Positions 1-8,481 of a stretch of 48,946 nucleotides of DNA are shown piece after piece. The position numbers were made by a program, and so were the translations under genes. Location: NCBI RefSeq assembly GCF_025933915.1, contig NZ_JAICZA010000015.1, positions 1 to 48,946 on the forward strand. Reading direction: 5' to 3'. This DNA is from Mycobacterium sp. GTDB taxonomy: Bacteria; Actinomycetota; Actinomycetes; Mycobacteriales; Mycobacteriaceae. The notes beneath the pieces were generated by a model that was given only the letters and a program-made list of their open reading frames with translations, made no database searches and was not told the DNA's origin. Position 1 is the stretch's first letter; every line of letters begins with the position of its first letter.

Positions 1-17
1 CCGGCGACGCGCAATAG

Positions 18-1244
18 CTATAGCGCGGCGTCGAGCAGGGCCACGTAGGCGTCGACGTCGGGAACGGCCGAGGCCGCCGCATGCACGCTGATCGCGATGG
101 TGTCGCCGATGCCGTGCACGCCGTGCGTCAGCCCCATCATCGGCGACAGCGCCGGATTTCCGGCCGTCAGCACCACCCGGGCACCGCCGAAGCTCAGATC
201 GGCCGCGCCCCGGTAGACGCTGGACACCACGGTGTTGCCGGCCACCTGCTCCGGCCGCTCATCGAGGTCGAATTGGTTTATGCCCCAATGTAAAAGCGCG
301 GCCGGCACCGCCGCGAAAGCGCGGTCGGCGGCACGGGCGGCCGGATGCCCAAATCGGCGTCGCCCGTTGGCCAGGTCGGTCGCGATCCGCTCGGCGCGGG
401 CCTCCGGACCCAGCGCCGGGTACAGCCCCACCACGACGTTACCGAAATGGTTATGGGTCTTCGGAGCCCCGGGTTTGGCCATCGGCACTTCGGCGCCCAG
501 CGAATCGACCTGCCCGCCAAGGCAATTGGACAGGGCTGCCGAGATCGCGCTCAGCACGCCGACGGTGACCGTGGGGCCGGGCATCCGCGAGCGGTGCCGC
601 ACCAGCGTGCGCATCGAACGCGCGCCGTCGGGACGCGCATTCGTCGGCAGCATCGGCCGCGTCCCGGCCCCGGCCACCAGCAGCCCCGCCCGGGTGTCGC
701 GCACCAGCCGGCGATGGGCGCGCGCCGCGATGGCGGCCCGCCAGGGCAGGAAACCCACCCCCGGCACCGGCAGCTCTGGCACCGGATCGGGACGGCCGAA
801 AAGCCAGGCCGCCATGGCGGCGGCGCGGGCACCGTCGGCCAGCGCGTGCGCGACCTGCATGACGGCGACGACGCCCGGGCCGTCGGTACCCGGAATGCCC
901 CGCACCGGAGTGAAAACGTGCAGCCGCCAAGCCATCCGGCGAATGTCCAGTTGGTCACCGGCAAGGCCGGCAACCGCCGCCAGGCAGCCGTCCCAGCTGT
1001 GCCCGGCGAGGTCGTGGCAGACCACCTGCTCGGGCGTCACCGGCGCCGTTACCCACTGCGGATAGCGCAGGCTGCCTCGTTCGCGCACGCGCATCGTCAG
1101 CGCCGGGTCGGCGTTGGCCCGCCGGCAGAGCTGCTCGACGGTACGCGGGTGATCGGCGGGCTCACCGTCGAAGGCGTACAGCAAGAACTCGTCGTTGGGG
1201 ATTTTGGCCGACATCCAGTAGAACTGCGCATCGACGGCCGCCAT
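18..1244 (-). CDS. WS/DGAT-like acyltransferase (condensation-domain fold), Rv1125-type
   Basis: About 408 aa. The motif around residues 132-138 reads AHALADG, matching the HHxxxDG active-site signature of wax ester synthase/diacylglycerol acyltransferases and peptide-synthase condensation domains, with the first His replaced by Ala but the second, catalytic His (about H133) and the Asp-Gly kept. A later segment with N-H-F-G-N resembles the C-terminal half of the WS/DGAT fold. It is shorter than typical triacylglycerol synthases (about 450-470 aa), so the substrate is unknown. The start is set at ATG 1244: the longer ORF runs back over the end of the upstream hydrolase and its extra N-terminus has no family character. 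It lies 19 bp downstream of the ephC-like gene on the same strand, so the two are probably co-transcribed. The family call is firm; enzymatic activity is inference. Confidence 0.82.
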   Translation of the reverse strand: MAAVDAQFYWMSAKIPNDEFLLYAFDGEPADHPRTVEQLCRRANADPALTMRVRERGSLRYPQWVTAPVTPEQVVCHDLAGHSWDGCLAAVAGLAGDQLDIRRMAWRLHVFTPVRGIPGTDGPGVVAVMQVAHALADGARAAAMAAWLFGRPDPVPELPVPGVGFLPWRAAIAARAHRRLVRDTRAGLLVAGAGTRPMLPTNARPDGARSMRTLVRHRSRMPGPTVTVGVLSAISAALSNCLGGQVDSLGAEVPMAKPGAPKTHNHFGNVVVGLYPALGPEARAERIATDLANGRRRFGHPAARAADRAFAAVPAALLHWGINQFDLDERPEQVAGNTVVSSVYRGAADLSFGGARVVLTAGNPALSPMMGLTHGVHGIGDTIAISVHAAASAVPDVDAYVALLDAAL

Positions 1245-1263
1245 CCGGTGCCCCGGCACGGTG

Positions 1264-2172
1264 TCAGCCGGGCGAGCCGATGAACCCGAGCACCAGGTCG
1301 GCGACCTTGTCGGGCTGTTCGAGCTGCAGGAAATGCCCGGCATGTTCGACGATGCCGACCTCGCTGCCGGGCGGCAGCACCTTTTCCACCCAGCGCGCGA
1401 AAACCGGTGTCATACAACCATCGTCACGACCATGCAGGTACAGGCAGGGCAGCACCGGTTCTTCGGTCCACAGCTGGTTCAATTCGGCATACCGCGCCGA
1501 CGGCCGCGTGTTGCGAATGGTGGCGCGGTACGGTCCTAACGCCGCACGCCAGCTTTCCGGCGCCCCGATCGCGGCGTCGACGTGGCGCAGATCCTCCTCG
1601 GCGCGATAGCCGGGCGACCACCGCCGCCACAGCAGCGGCAACACCCAGGAGGCGGAACGCTCAGGTAGCCAGGGCAATTGGAAGTACATGATGTACCAGC
1701 TACGGAACACCTGGCGCGCGAGATGGGCGGCCAGCCGCCCCCGCTCGGCCGCGCCGCCGCCACGCCGGCGCAAGGCCGCCGACGGCGGCACCGACATGAT
1801 CACCGCCTTGGTGAACGGGCTGTCGGGCATGGCGGCCAGGCCGGTGGCGGCGATCGCGCCCCAGTCGTGGCCGATGACCACATCGTTTTCGGTGCCGCCC
1901 GCAGCCGAGCGCACCCGCAGCGCGTCGTCCATCAGCGCACCCACGTGATAGCTGCCGTCGACCGGGATCGACGACGGCGCGTATCCGCGCATGAATGGCG
2001 CGACGACGCGCCACCCGGCCTCGGCGAGCCGCGGAGCGAACTTGCGCCATCCGTAGGCGGTGTCGGGGAAGCCGTGCAGGCACAACGCGAGGGGGGCATC
2101 GCGCGGTCCCCAGGTGAGGGCCTTCAGATCCCCCGCAGGGCCGGTCACGTCGATCCAGCCTGGTTCAGCCAT
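1264..2172 (-). CDS. ephC: alpha/beta hydrolase, epoxide hydrolase-like (EphC)
   Basis: 302 aa. Oxyanion motif HGFPD at 33-37, nucleophile elbow GHDWGA with Asp about 103 (an Asp nucleophile is typical of epoxide hydrolases and haloalkane dehalogenases), and a C-terminal EHAGHF segment supplying the catalytic His. This fits a soluble hydrolase opening epoxides, of the kind mycobacteria carry in several copies. The ATG at 2172 is preferred over the GTG two codons upstream because AGGGAG lies 5 nt before the ATG and overlaps the GTG. It is followed closely by the WS/DGAT-like gene. The symbol rests on matching position and family with M. tuberculosis Rv1124; the natural substrate is unknown. 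Confidence 0.85.
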   Translation of the reverse strand: MAEPGWIDVTGPAGDLKALTWGPRDAPLALCLHGFPDTAYGWRKFAPRLAEAGWRVVAPFMRGYAPSSIPVDGSYHVGALMDDALRVRSAAGGTENDVVIGHDWGAIAATGLAAMPDSPFTKAVIMSVPPSAALRRRGGGAAERGRLAAHLARQVFRSWYIMYFQLPWLPERSASWVLPLLWRRWSPGYRAEEDLRHVDAAIGAPESWRAALGPYRATIRNTRPSARYAELNQLWTEEPVLPCLYLHGRDDGCMTPVFARWVEKVLPPGSEVGIVEHAGHFLQLEQPDKVADLVLGFIGSPG

Positions 2173-2283
2173 CTTCACTCCCTGCTCGGCGCGTCCGCAC
2201 GGACAAACCTAACCCGTGCCGCTTGAAGAAGCACCGACCGCAGTAAGTATGTAGTCAAACCATCACTGCATCAGCGGTTTTCA

Positions 2284-2757
2284 CTATAGCGACGCGGCGG
2301 CTCGGTCCAGTTCGGCGATGATGATCTTGCGCATGCCATACATCGCCGTAGTGGCCGCCGCCGCCCGCGCGCGATCGGGATCGCTGATCAGTTCATAGAG
2401 CCGATCCGGGACGATTTGCCAGCTCAGCCCGAAGCGGTCCCTACACCAGCCGCATTGTGATTCCTCGCCGCCGTCGGTCAACCGGTCCCAGTAGTAGTCG
2501 ACCTCGTCCTGGTCCTTGCAGTGGATCGTGAACGACACCGCTTCGCTGAACTGGAAGTGCGGGCCACCGTTGATCCCGATGAACCGGGTGTCGTCCAGCA
2601 CGAAGCTGCCGGACAGGACGGTGCCGGGCTCCCCCGGTCCGGCGTCGGTGGTCCGGTTGAACCCCTCGATGTGGGAGTTCGGAAACACCGAGGTGTAGAA
2701 CCTGGCCGCTTCCTCCAGGTTGTCGTCGAACCATAACGACGGCGTGATCGATGGCAT
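2284..2757 (-). CDS. VOC superfamily protein, PhnB/3-demethylubiquinone-methyltransferase-like
   Basis: 157 aa. It begins with ITPSLWFDDNLEEAARFYTS, the usual N-terminus of PhnB-like glyoxalase-fold proteins, followed by a beta-strand-rich segment, the C-x-W-C-x-D-R-F-G-x-S-W-Q-I-V-P motif near residues 107-122, and a C-terminal helix ending in a K-hydrophobic stretch. The Pfam name (3-dmu-9_3-mt) does not imply methyltransferase activity; no function is established for most members. A strong ribosome-binding site (GAGGAGG) lies 8 nt upstream of ATG 2757. It is divergent from the bpoB-like gene. Confidence 0.88.
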   Translation of the reverse strand: MPSITPSLWFDDNLEEAARFYTSVFPNSHIEGFNRTTDAGPGEPGTVLSGSFVLDDTRFIGINGGPHFQFSEAVSFTIHCKDQDEVDYYWDRLTDGGEESQCGWCRDRFGLSWQIVPDRLYELISDPDRARAAAATTAMYGMRKIIIAELDRAAASL

Positions 2758-2876
2758 GTCCGCGGCCTCCTCGGTGGCTGGTGGGGTTTGTATGACCGAC
2801 TCCCGCGACCACGGAAACTCATCGCGCCGTCGGCCCGCGGAAGACTGCTTATGCGGCCTATGTAACGTCAGGACGC

Positions 2877-3740
2877 ATGAATACCGTCAGCAGCAGCCCC
2901 GAGACGGTGGAGTTTGCCGGCATCAAGGGCATCACCCTGGTCGCCGACGAATGGAATCGGGGCGCCGACGCCGCGGGCCGGCCGAGCATCCTGATGCTGC
3001 ACGGGGGCGGCCAGAACCGGTTTTCCTGGAAGAACACCGGTCAAACGCTGGCCGATGAAGGGCTGCACGTGGTGGCGCTGGACTCGCGGGGGCACGGCGA
3101 CAGCGCTCGCTCGCCCGATGCCGACTACGAAATCGAGACGTTGACGGGTGACGTCCTGCGGGTGCTGGAGGCGATCGGCCGGCCGGTGACGATCATCGGG
3201 GCGAGCATGGGCGGGCTGACCGGCATCCTCGCCGCGCACCGGGCCGGGCCGGCGAAGGTGACCCGATTGGTGCTCGTCGACGTGGTGCCCCGATTCGAGA
3301 AGGGCGGCAGCGCCCGCATCCGCGATTTCATGTTCAGTGGCCTCGACGGTTTCGAGTCGCTGGAGCAGGCCGCCGACGCCGTCGCCGCGTATCTGCCGTA
3401 CCGCAGCAAGCCACGCAGCCCCGAGGGGTTGAAGAAGAACCTGCGCCTGCGCGACGGCCGCTGGTATTGGCACTGGGACCCGGCATTCATGACCAAGCCC
3501 GGTGACGATCCCGAACTGCGCACCGAGAGCTTCGAGCAGGCCGCCAAGAACCTGAGGATTCCCGTCTTGCTGATCCGCGGCAAGCTGTCCGACGTGGTGA
3601 GCCCCGAGGGCGTTCGGCACTTCCTGGCCACCGTGCCGCGCGCGGAGTTCGTCGAGCTGTCCAACGCCGGGCACACCGCGGCCGGCGACGACAACGACGC
3701 GTTCAGCGACGCCGTGGTGAAATTCGTCAAACGCCACTGA
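2877..3740 (+). CDS. bpoB: alpha/beta hydrolase, BpoB-type (non-heme peroxidase-like)
   Basis: 287 aa. Catalytic features in order: oxyanion loop LHGGGQNRFSW at 41-51, nucleophile elbow GASMGG with Ser110, an acid Asp in the L-S-D-V-V-S segment near residue 240, and His in SNAGHTAAGDD near 266. This is the Ser-Asp-His set of the bacterial haloperoxidase/esterase branch, so hydrolase activity is more likely than true peroxidase activity. Length and position next to gnd2 match M. tuberculosis Rv1123c. Upstream, TAACGT lies 8 nt before the ATG and AGGA 3-4 nt before it, so either a leaderless or a short-leader message is possible. Confidence 0.88.
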   Translation: MNTVSSSPETVEFAGIKGITLVADEWNRGADAAGRPSILMLHGGGQNRFSWKNTGQTLADEGLHVVALDSRGHGDSARSPDADYEIETLTGDVLRVLEAIGRPVTIIGASMGGLTGILAAHRAGPAKVTRLVLVDVVPRFEKGGSARIRDFMFSGLDGFESLEQAADAVAAYLPYRSKPRSPEGLKKNLRLRDGRWYWHWDPAFMTKPGDDPELRTESFEQAAKNLRIPVLLIRGKLSDVVSPEGVRHFLATVPRAEFVELSNAGHTAAGDDNDAFSDAVVKFVKRH

Positions 3741-3759
3741 CCGGCTTGATCAAACGCTG

Positions 3760-4782
3760 TTAGTTCGCCGGCTTCTCCGCGTGCCCGCCGAATTGCTTAC
3801 GCATCGCCGAGAGCGCCTTGTTGGCGAAGTCATCGAGCGAACGCGAGGCGAAGCGGGACTGCAACGCGGTGGTCAGCACCGGCGAGGGGACTCCCTCGTC
3901 GATCGCCGCGATGGAGGTCCAGCGGCCTTCTCCGGAGTCCGAGACGCGCCCGGAGAATTCCTTCAGCTCCGGGGATTCGTGCAGCGCGATCGCCGTCAGG
4001 TCCAGTAGCCAGGAGCCGATCACGCTGCCGCGCCGCCACACCTCGGCGACCTCGGGGATGTCGAAGCCGTACTGGTAGAACTCCGGGTTGGACAGCGGCG
4101 CCGTCTCGGCGTCACCCTCCTGGACGTGCTTGCCGATGTCGGCGTTGCGCAAGATGTTGAGCCCCTCGGCGAGCGAGGCCATCATGCCGTACTCGATCCC
4201 GTTGTGCACCATCTTCACGAAGTGCCCGGCACCGGCTGCCCCGCAATGCAAGTACCCCTGCTCCGAGGTCGCGACTTCGCCGTCGCGGCCCGGCGTGCGC
4301 GGGGCCGCGTCGACGCCCGGTGCGACGGTCGCAAAGATCGGCTCGGCGCGCGCGAAAGCCTCGTCGTCGCCGCCGATCATCAGGCAGTAACCACGTTCGC
4401 GGCCCCACACCCCGCCGCTGGTGCCGCAATCCATGAAGTGAATTCCCTTCTCCGACAGCGTCTTCGCGTGACGGATGTCGTCGCGGTAGTAGGAGTTCCC
4501 ACCGTCGATGACGATGTCGCCGGACTCGAGAGTCTTGGCCAGCTCGTCGATCACTCCCGTGGTGATCGTCCCGGCCGGCACCATCACCCACACGACCCGT
4601 GGCGCCGCCAGCTTCTCGGCGAGCTCTTGCAGCGAGGACACCCCGGTGGTCTTGTCCTCCCCCGCCATCGCCTCGACCGCGTCGGGGTTGTGGTCGTACA
4701 CCACGCATTCGTGTCCGCCCGTGACTACGCGGCGGACGATGTTGGCGCCCATCCGGCCGAGGCCGATCATCCCAAGTTGCAT
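3760..4782 (-). CDS. gnd2: 6-phosphogluconate dehydrogenase (decarboxylating), short NAD-type
   Basis: 340 aa, the size of the short 6PGDH class. N-terminal Rossmann motif GLGRMGANIVRR (residues 7-18), DGGNSYYRDD (about 96-105), GTSGGVWGRERGY (about 123-135) and the catalytic K-M-V-H-N-G-I-E-Y segment (about 190-198). It oxidises 6-phosphogluconate to ribulose 5-phosphate and CO2 in the oxidative pentose phosphate pathway, in the cytoplasm. It starts 16 bp after the stop of zwf1 on the same strand, giving a zwf-gnd operon that couples the first and third steps of the pathway. An AAGGAG stands 12 nt before the ATG. The shorter length and position match Rv1122. Confidence 0.95.
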   Translation of the reverse strand: MQLGMIGLGRMGANIVRRVVTGGHECVVYDHNPDAVEAMAGEDKTTGVSSLQELAEKLAAPRVVWVMVPAGTITTGVIDELAKTLESGDIVIDGGNSYYRDDIRHAKTLSEKGIHFMDCGTSGGVWGRERGYCLMIGGDDEAFARAEPIFATVAPGVDAAPRTPGRDGEVATSEQGYLHCGAAGAGHFVKMVHNGIEYGMMASLAEGLNILRNADIGKHVQEGDAETAPLSNPEFYQYGFDIPEVAEVWRRGSVIGSWLLDLTAIALHESPELKEFSGRVSDSGEGRWTSIAAIDEGVPSPVLTTALQSRFASRSLDDFANKALSAMRKQFGGHAEKPAN

Positions 4783-4798
4783 CGTGTCTCAAGTCTCC

Positions 4799-6208
4799 TT
4801 ACTGTTTGGTCGCCGTACCGTGCGGCAGCCACGGCTCCTGCCAGGCATGGTGACCACGCACCAGCTTCTCCGCGGCGTCGGGCCCCCAGGAGCCCTCGTC
4901 GTAATGGTGGATTCGACCCGGCTTGTCCAGCACCGGCTGCACGATTCGCCACGTCTCTTCGATGGCGTCCTCGCGGGCGAACAGCTGGTGATCTCCATTG
5001 AACGCGGCGTAGAGCAGACGTTCGTAGGGGCGTACCGGTTCGCCGAGATCCTCCGCGAACGAGGAGTCCAGGTGAACGTCGTGCCACGAGTCGCCGACTT
5101 GGGCGGACAGCTGCAACCTCATCCCGGGGTCGGGGTCGATGCGCAGCACGATCTGGTTGGGATCGGGTGGCCGGCGGTTGGGCAGGAACGAAAAGCCGGG
5201 AACGTGGTGCAGGAACATCCGGACCTCGGTGACCTTCTCCGGCAGCGCTTTGCCGGCGCGCAGGAAGATCGGCACTCCAGCCCAGCGCCAGTTGTCGATC
5301 TCAGTCCGTAGCGCGACGTAGGTCTCGGTGGTGGAATCCTTTGCCACGCCGGCGACTTCGGTATAGCCGCGGTACTGGCCACGGACACAGCGTTGTGGGT
5401 CCAGCGCCGGCATCGCCCGGAAAACCTCGGCCTTCTTGTCGTTCAGGTCATCGTCGCCGGCGCCGACCGGGGGCTCCATGGCCACCAGCGCGAGCACCTG
5501 CAGCAGATGATTTTGCACGACGTCACGAAGCGCACCCACCGCGTCGTAGAACTTGCCGCGATCCTCGATCCCGAAGTCCTCGGCCATGGTGATGTGGATC
5601 TCGGAAATGCTCTCGCGGTCCCACAGCTTGGCCAGGCTGTTGTTGGCGAATCGCAAGTATTGCAGTTCTTCGACAGGCTGTTTGCCCAAAAAGTGGTCCA
5701 CGCGCAGGATTTGGTCTTCATCGAGAACCGCACGCAGCCGGGCGTTGAGCTCGCGCGCCGACTCCAGGTCATGACCGAACGGCTTCTCTATCGCCACCCG
5801 CGCCCGCTCCAGCAGGTCGGCCTTCGCCAGGTTCTCCACGATCGGCGCGAACAACGCCGGCGGCATCTCCAGGTAGTAGAGCGGACGGGAACCCGAACTG
5901 ATCTTCTTGGCGAGTTCCTTGTAGAGACTGGCATCGGTGACGTCGCCGTGCAGGTAGGACACCCGGCCGGCCAGCCGCTCGAACACCGCGTCGTCGAACT
6001 TCTCGCCCGACTCCTTGATCGCATCGCGCGCGCGCTCCAGCAGCTGCTCGGTCGTGATGTCATCGCTGGCCACACCCACGATCGGGTGGTTCAGCTCGTC
6101 GCGGCGCTCGAGCCGGTACAGGGCACGAAACGTCATTTTGCGCGCCAGGTCGCCGGTGATTCCGAAGATCACCAGCAGGTCAGATGGATCACTGTCGCCG
6201 TCGACCAA
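4799..6208 (-). CDS. zwf1: glucose-6-phosphate 1-dehydrogenase
   Basis: 469 aa. Family motifs: FGITGDLA-R-K near the N-terminus (dinucleotide binding), EKPFGHDL, and RVDHFLGKQP with the substrate-binding Lys and catalytic His region. It oxidises glucose 6-phosphate to 6-phosphogluconolactone and reduces NADP/F420-independent cofactor in the cytoplasm. The start is taken as TTG at 6208: GGGAGGAG lies 5 nt upstream, and the protein then begins M-V-D-G, as in the M. tuberculosis protein. The ATG at 6235 and further upstream codons have no good ribosome-binding site. It is the upstream gene of the zwf1-gnd2 pair. Confidence 0.94.
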   Translation of the reverse strand: MVDGDSDPSDLLVIFGITGDLARKMTFRALYRLERRDELNHPIVGVASDDITTEQLLERARDAIKESGEKFDDAVFERLAGRVSYLHGDVTDASLYKELAKKISSGSRPLYYLEMPPALFAPIVENLAKADLLERARVAIEKPFGHDLESARELNARLRAVLDEDQILRVDHFLGKQPVEELQYLRFANNSLAKLWDRESISEIHITMAEDFGIEDRGKFYDAVGALRDVVQNHLLQVLALVAMEPPVGAGDDDLNDKKAEVFRAMPALDPQRCVRGQYRGYTEVAGVAKDSTTETYVALRTEIDNWRWAGVPIFLRAGKALPEKVTEVRMFLHHVPGFSFLPNRRPPDPNQIVLRIDPDPGMRLQLSAQVGDSWHDVHLDSSFAEDLGEPVRPYERLLYAAFNGDHQLFAREDAIEETWRIVQPVLDKPGRIHHYDEGSWGPDAAEKLVRGHHAWQEPWLPHGTATKQ

Positions 6209-6338
6209 AACCGCTCCTCCCGAAAGTCGCCTCATCGGCACCCCTGAGATCACTACCCGCGGCCGGCGGACTCAACCCTAGACACTGCTCACCGGGCCGA
6301 CAACCCAGGCGGACCGCAGCCTTGCAAGGATGACGGGC

Positions 6339-7163
6339 ATGGGTGACGCGCTGCATGTCTCGGTCTACATTCTGGCCGGGGTTGCTGCGATCGAGGCAGG
6401 CGGGCTTGTCGTGCTGTGGCAGCTGCTGGCGCGCACCCACCGGGAGCTCGACGAATTGCGCCAGCGAAACGACGCCCGCAACTGGTTGCTGTCGGGCGGT
6501 CGCGAAGCCGTCAAGACGGTGTGGAACACCGCCAACCTGATGCGCAAGGAGGGCTTCGGCGCCGCGGTGCGCAGCTCGATCGAGGACCTCGCGGACTGGG
6601 CCGAAGTCGAGCGACCCGACCTTGCCCGGGTCACCCCGGACGGCCGGGTGGTGATCCTGTTCTCCGACATCGAGGAATCCACCGCGCTCAACGAGCGGAT
6701 CGGCGACCGGGCCTGGGTCAAACTGATCAGCTCGCACGACAAGCTGGTCTCGGATCTCGTGCAGCGGCGGTCCGGCCATGTGGTGAAGAGTCAAGGTGAT
6801 GGATTCATGATCGCCTTCGCGCGCGCCGAACAAGCGGTGCGATGTGGCATCGACCTGCAGCGCGCGTTGCGCAGGGATGCAAATCGCAAGCGGCACGAGG
6901 AGATTCGCGTTCGCATCGGCATACACATGGGCCGCTCGGTGCGCCGCGGCGATGATCTGTTCGGCCGTAACGTCGCCATGGCGGCGCGGGTCGCGGCACA
7001 AGCCGTCGGTGGCGAGATACTGGTGAGTCAGCCGGTGCGAGACGCGCTTTCCGACTCCGATGGCATCCGGTTCGACGGCGGCCGCGACGTCGAGCTGAAG
7101 GGTTTTTCGGGCACCTATCGATTGTTCGCCGTTGAGCCCTCGGCCGATCCCGATCCGGACTGA
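6339..7163 (+). CDS. membrane-anchored class III adenylate/guanylate cyclase-like protein
   Basis: 274 aa. One N-terminal membrane helix (about residues 7-30), a charged linker, then a single class III cyclase domain from about 104. Seen: metal Asp110 in LFSDIEES, Lys150 and metal Asp154 in K-S-Q-G-D-G. The last motif reads [10 protein letters not shown] (209-218): Arg217 of the transition-state pair is kept but the usual Asn is Ala213, so activity is uncertain. AAGGA 8 nt before ATG 6339 favours this start over ATG 6330. The M. tuberculosis counterpart (Rv1119c/Rv1120c) is, as I recall, fragmented; here the frame is intact. Its 3' end overlaps a small convergent gene by 49 bp. Confidence 0.82.
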   Translation: MGDALHVSVYILAGVAAIEAGGLVVLWQLLARTHRELDELRQRNDARNWLLSGGREAVKTVWNTANLMRKEGFGAAVRSSIEDLADWAEVERPDLARVTPDGRVVILFSDIEESTALNERIGDRAWVKLISSHDKLVSDLVQRRSGHVVKSQGDGFMIAFARAEQAVRCGIDLQRALRRDANRKRHEEIRVRIGIHMGRSVRRGDDLFGRNVAMAARVAAQAVGGEILVSQPVRDALSDSDGIRFDGGRDVELKGFSGTYRLFAVEPSADPDPD

Positions 7164-7324
7164 AGATCTCCCCCGTCGTCCTCGGCCAACCGCTGATGCA
7201 GCCGATCCCGGACCTCGTCGGCGGTGTACGCACGCCGCTTGCGCTGGTCGCGAGCCACCAGCACGCCCCCGGCGACGACGCCGGCGGCGCCGGCCAGCCC
7301 CAGCCACTTCCACACACTGCGCAT
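7115..7324 (-). CDS. small single-pass membrane protein
   Basis: 69 aa. It has one hydrophobic helix (about residues 5-24, rich in Gly/Ala/Val), followed by [23 protein letters not shown], a positively charged stop-transfer and an amphipathic helix, and a polar tail. The topology would place the tail in the cytoplasm by the positive-inside rule. Its last 49 bp overlap the 3' end of the convergent cyclase-like gene. No function is known to me. It is listed because the membrane-helix architecture is coherent and no other gene explains 7164-7324. Confidence 0.65.
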   Translation of the reverse strand: MRSVWKWLGLAGAAGVVAGGVLVARDQRKRRAYTADEVRDRLHQRLAEDDGGDLQSGSGSAEGSTANNR

Positions 7325-7469
7325 GACACCAGGCTATGCGTAGCCCCGTCGTTGTGCGCTGGTTGTGATTGACTTGTGTGCCCGCAACGCACGGCACCGC
7401 GACGTGCGGCCGGGCCCATGATGCGACGAGATCGGCGAAAGCTGCAGCGGCGAACGGGCTTACACGGAC

Positions 7470-8150
7470 ATGCTCAACTTGCACCAGGCGCTCGAGGAAA
7501 CCCGGACCGGCGACCTTTGGCTGTTTCGCGGCGGGTCGGGACCCGACCGCGCCATCCAGACCTTGACGAACAGCCCGGTGAACCACGTGGGCATGACGGT
7601 GGCCATCGACGACTTGCCGCCGCTGATCTGGCACGCCGAACTGGGGGACAAGCTCGCCGACCTGTGGACGGGAACGAATCACCGTGGCGTGCAACTCAAC
7701 GATCTGCAGCAATCCGTCATGCAGTGGACCCAGCGCTACGGCCAGCGGTGCTGGCTGCGCCAGTTGACTCCGCCGGCCAACCGCGAACAAGAGAACAAGC
7801 TGCTGCGTGTCATCGCCCGCATGGACGGCACCGCGTTTCCGACCACCATGCGCCTGACCGGCCGGTGGCTGCGCGGCAGGCTGCCGAACGCCTACGACTG
7901 GACGCGCGGGATCCCGCTCGTGGACAAGAAGGTTCGGGAGTCGACGCGGCGACGTAAGGAGCGCCAGCGCCTCGGGCTGGAGGCGGCCTACTGCGCGGAA
8001 ACGGTGGCCATCACCTACGAGGAGATGGGCTTGATGGCCACGGAAAAGTACTCGAACTGGTTCGACCCCGGCTCGTTCTGGAGCGGTGACAGTCTGCCGC
8101 TCGCACCGGGCTATGCGCTGGGCGACGAAATCGAGATCGCGGTCGGCTAG
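7470..8150 (+). CDS. putative permuted papain-fold (YiiX/NlpC-P60-like) hydrolase, Rv1118c-type
   Basis: 226 aa. The order of likely active-site elements is His first and Cys last: GDLWLFRGG (14-22), NHVGM with His39, and a late AAYCAETVAI with Cys175. This order (G-D-L...HVG...C-x-E) is that of circularly permuted NlpC/P60-family proteins such as YiiX/YebB, so amide or ester hydrolysis is plausible but unproven. There is no signal peptide, so a cytoplasmic site is likely. ATG 7470 is the first possible start after the in-frame stop at 7419-7421. I place it as the Rv1118c counterpart by position. Confidence 0.78.
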   Translation: MLNLHQALEETRTGDLWLFRGGSGPDRAIQTLTNSPVNHVGMTVAIDDLPPLIWHAELGDKLADLWTGTNHRGVQLNDLQQSVMQWTQRYGQRCWLRQLTPPANREQENKLLRVIARMDGTAFPTTMRLTGRWLRGRLPNAYDWTRGIPLVDKKVRESTRRRKERQRLGLEAAYCAETVAITYEEMGLMATEKYSNWFDPGSFWSGDSLPLAPGYALGDEIEIAVG

Positions 8151-8157
8151 CGCAGGG

Positions 8158-8481
8158 TTAGCCGACCGCCATTTCGCCCATCTCCGACCAGCCCGTGCCA
8201 TCGATCGTCTGGTTGATGATCTTGGGCGTGGATTTCAGCGCCTGCGGGAGCTCTTGCATCGCCCGCTTGAAGTGATCGCTGTTGACGTGGGCGCCGCCCG
8301 CATCACCATCCCGGAACGCCTCCACCAGGACGTACTCCGCCGGGTTGTCGAGGCTGCGCGACCACTCGAACCACAGGTTGCCCTCCTCGGCGCGAGTCGC
8401 CGCGGTGAACGCGGCGACGAGTTCAGGCCACCGGTCGGTCCACTCGGGGTTGGTTTCGAACTTGACGACGATAAAGATCAT
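8158..8481 (-). CDS. antibiotic-biosynthesis-monooxygenase (ABM)/quinol monooxygenase-like protein
   Basis: 107 aa, one ferredoxin-like ABM domain: F-I-V-V-K-F at the N-terminus, then N-L-W-F-E-W-S-R-S near residue 40, Y-V-L-V-E-A-F-R-D and H-x-x-S-D-H-F near 68. Proteins of this type (YgiN, Rv0793) oxidise quinols or similar aromatics without cofactors, usually as dimers; the substrate here is unknown. Its length equals that of M. tuberculosis Rv1117, the positional counterpart. It is convergent with the permuted-hydrolase gene, with 7 bp between the stops. Confidence 0.88.
   Translation of the reverse strand: MIFIVVKFETNPEWTDRWPELVAAFTAATRAEEGNLWFEWSRSLDNPAEYVLVEAFRDGDAGGAHVNSDHFKRAMQELPQALKSTPKIINQTIDGTGWSEMGEMAVG

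Noticed and set aside
345-1283. 312-aa plus-strand ORF opposite the WS/DGAT-like gene
   Set aside because: It is Arg/His/Gly-rich with no family motif and lies wholly antisense to a gene with clear motifs: a high-GC shadow frame.
2868-3737. 289-aa minus-strand ORF opposite bpoB
   Set aside because: Shadow frame; no motif, and the plus-strand frame has the full hydrolase triad.
6189-8201. 670-aa minus-strand ORF spanning the cyclase and permuted hydrolase
   Set aside because: Long open frames opposite real genes are common at this GC content; its composition is atypical and the plus-strand genes carry catalytic motifs.
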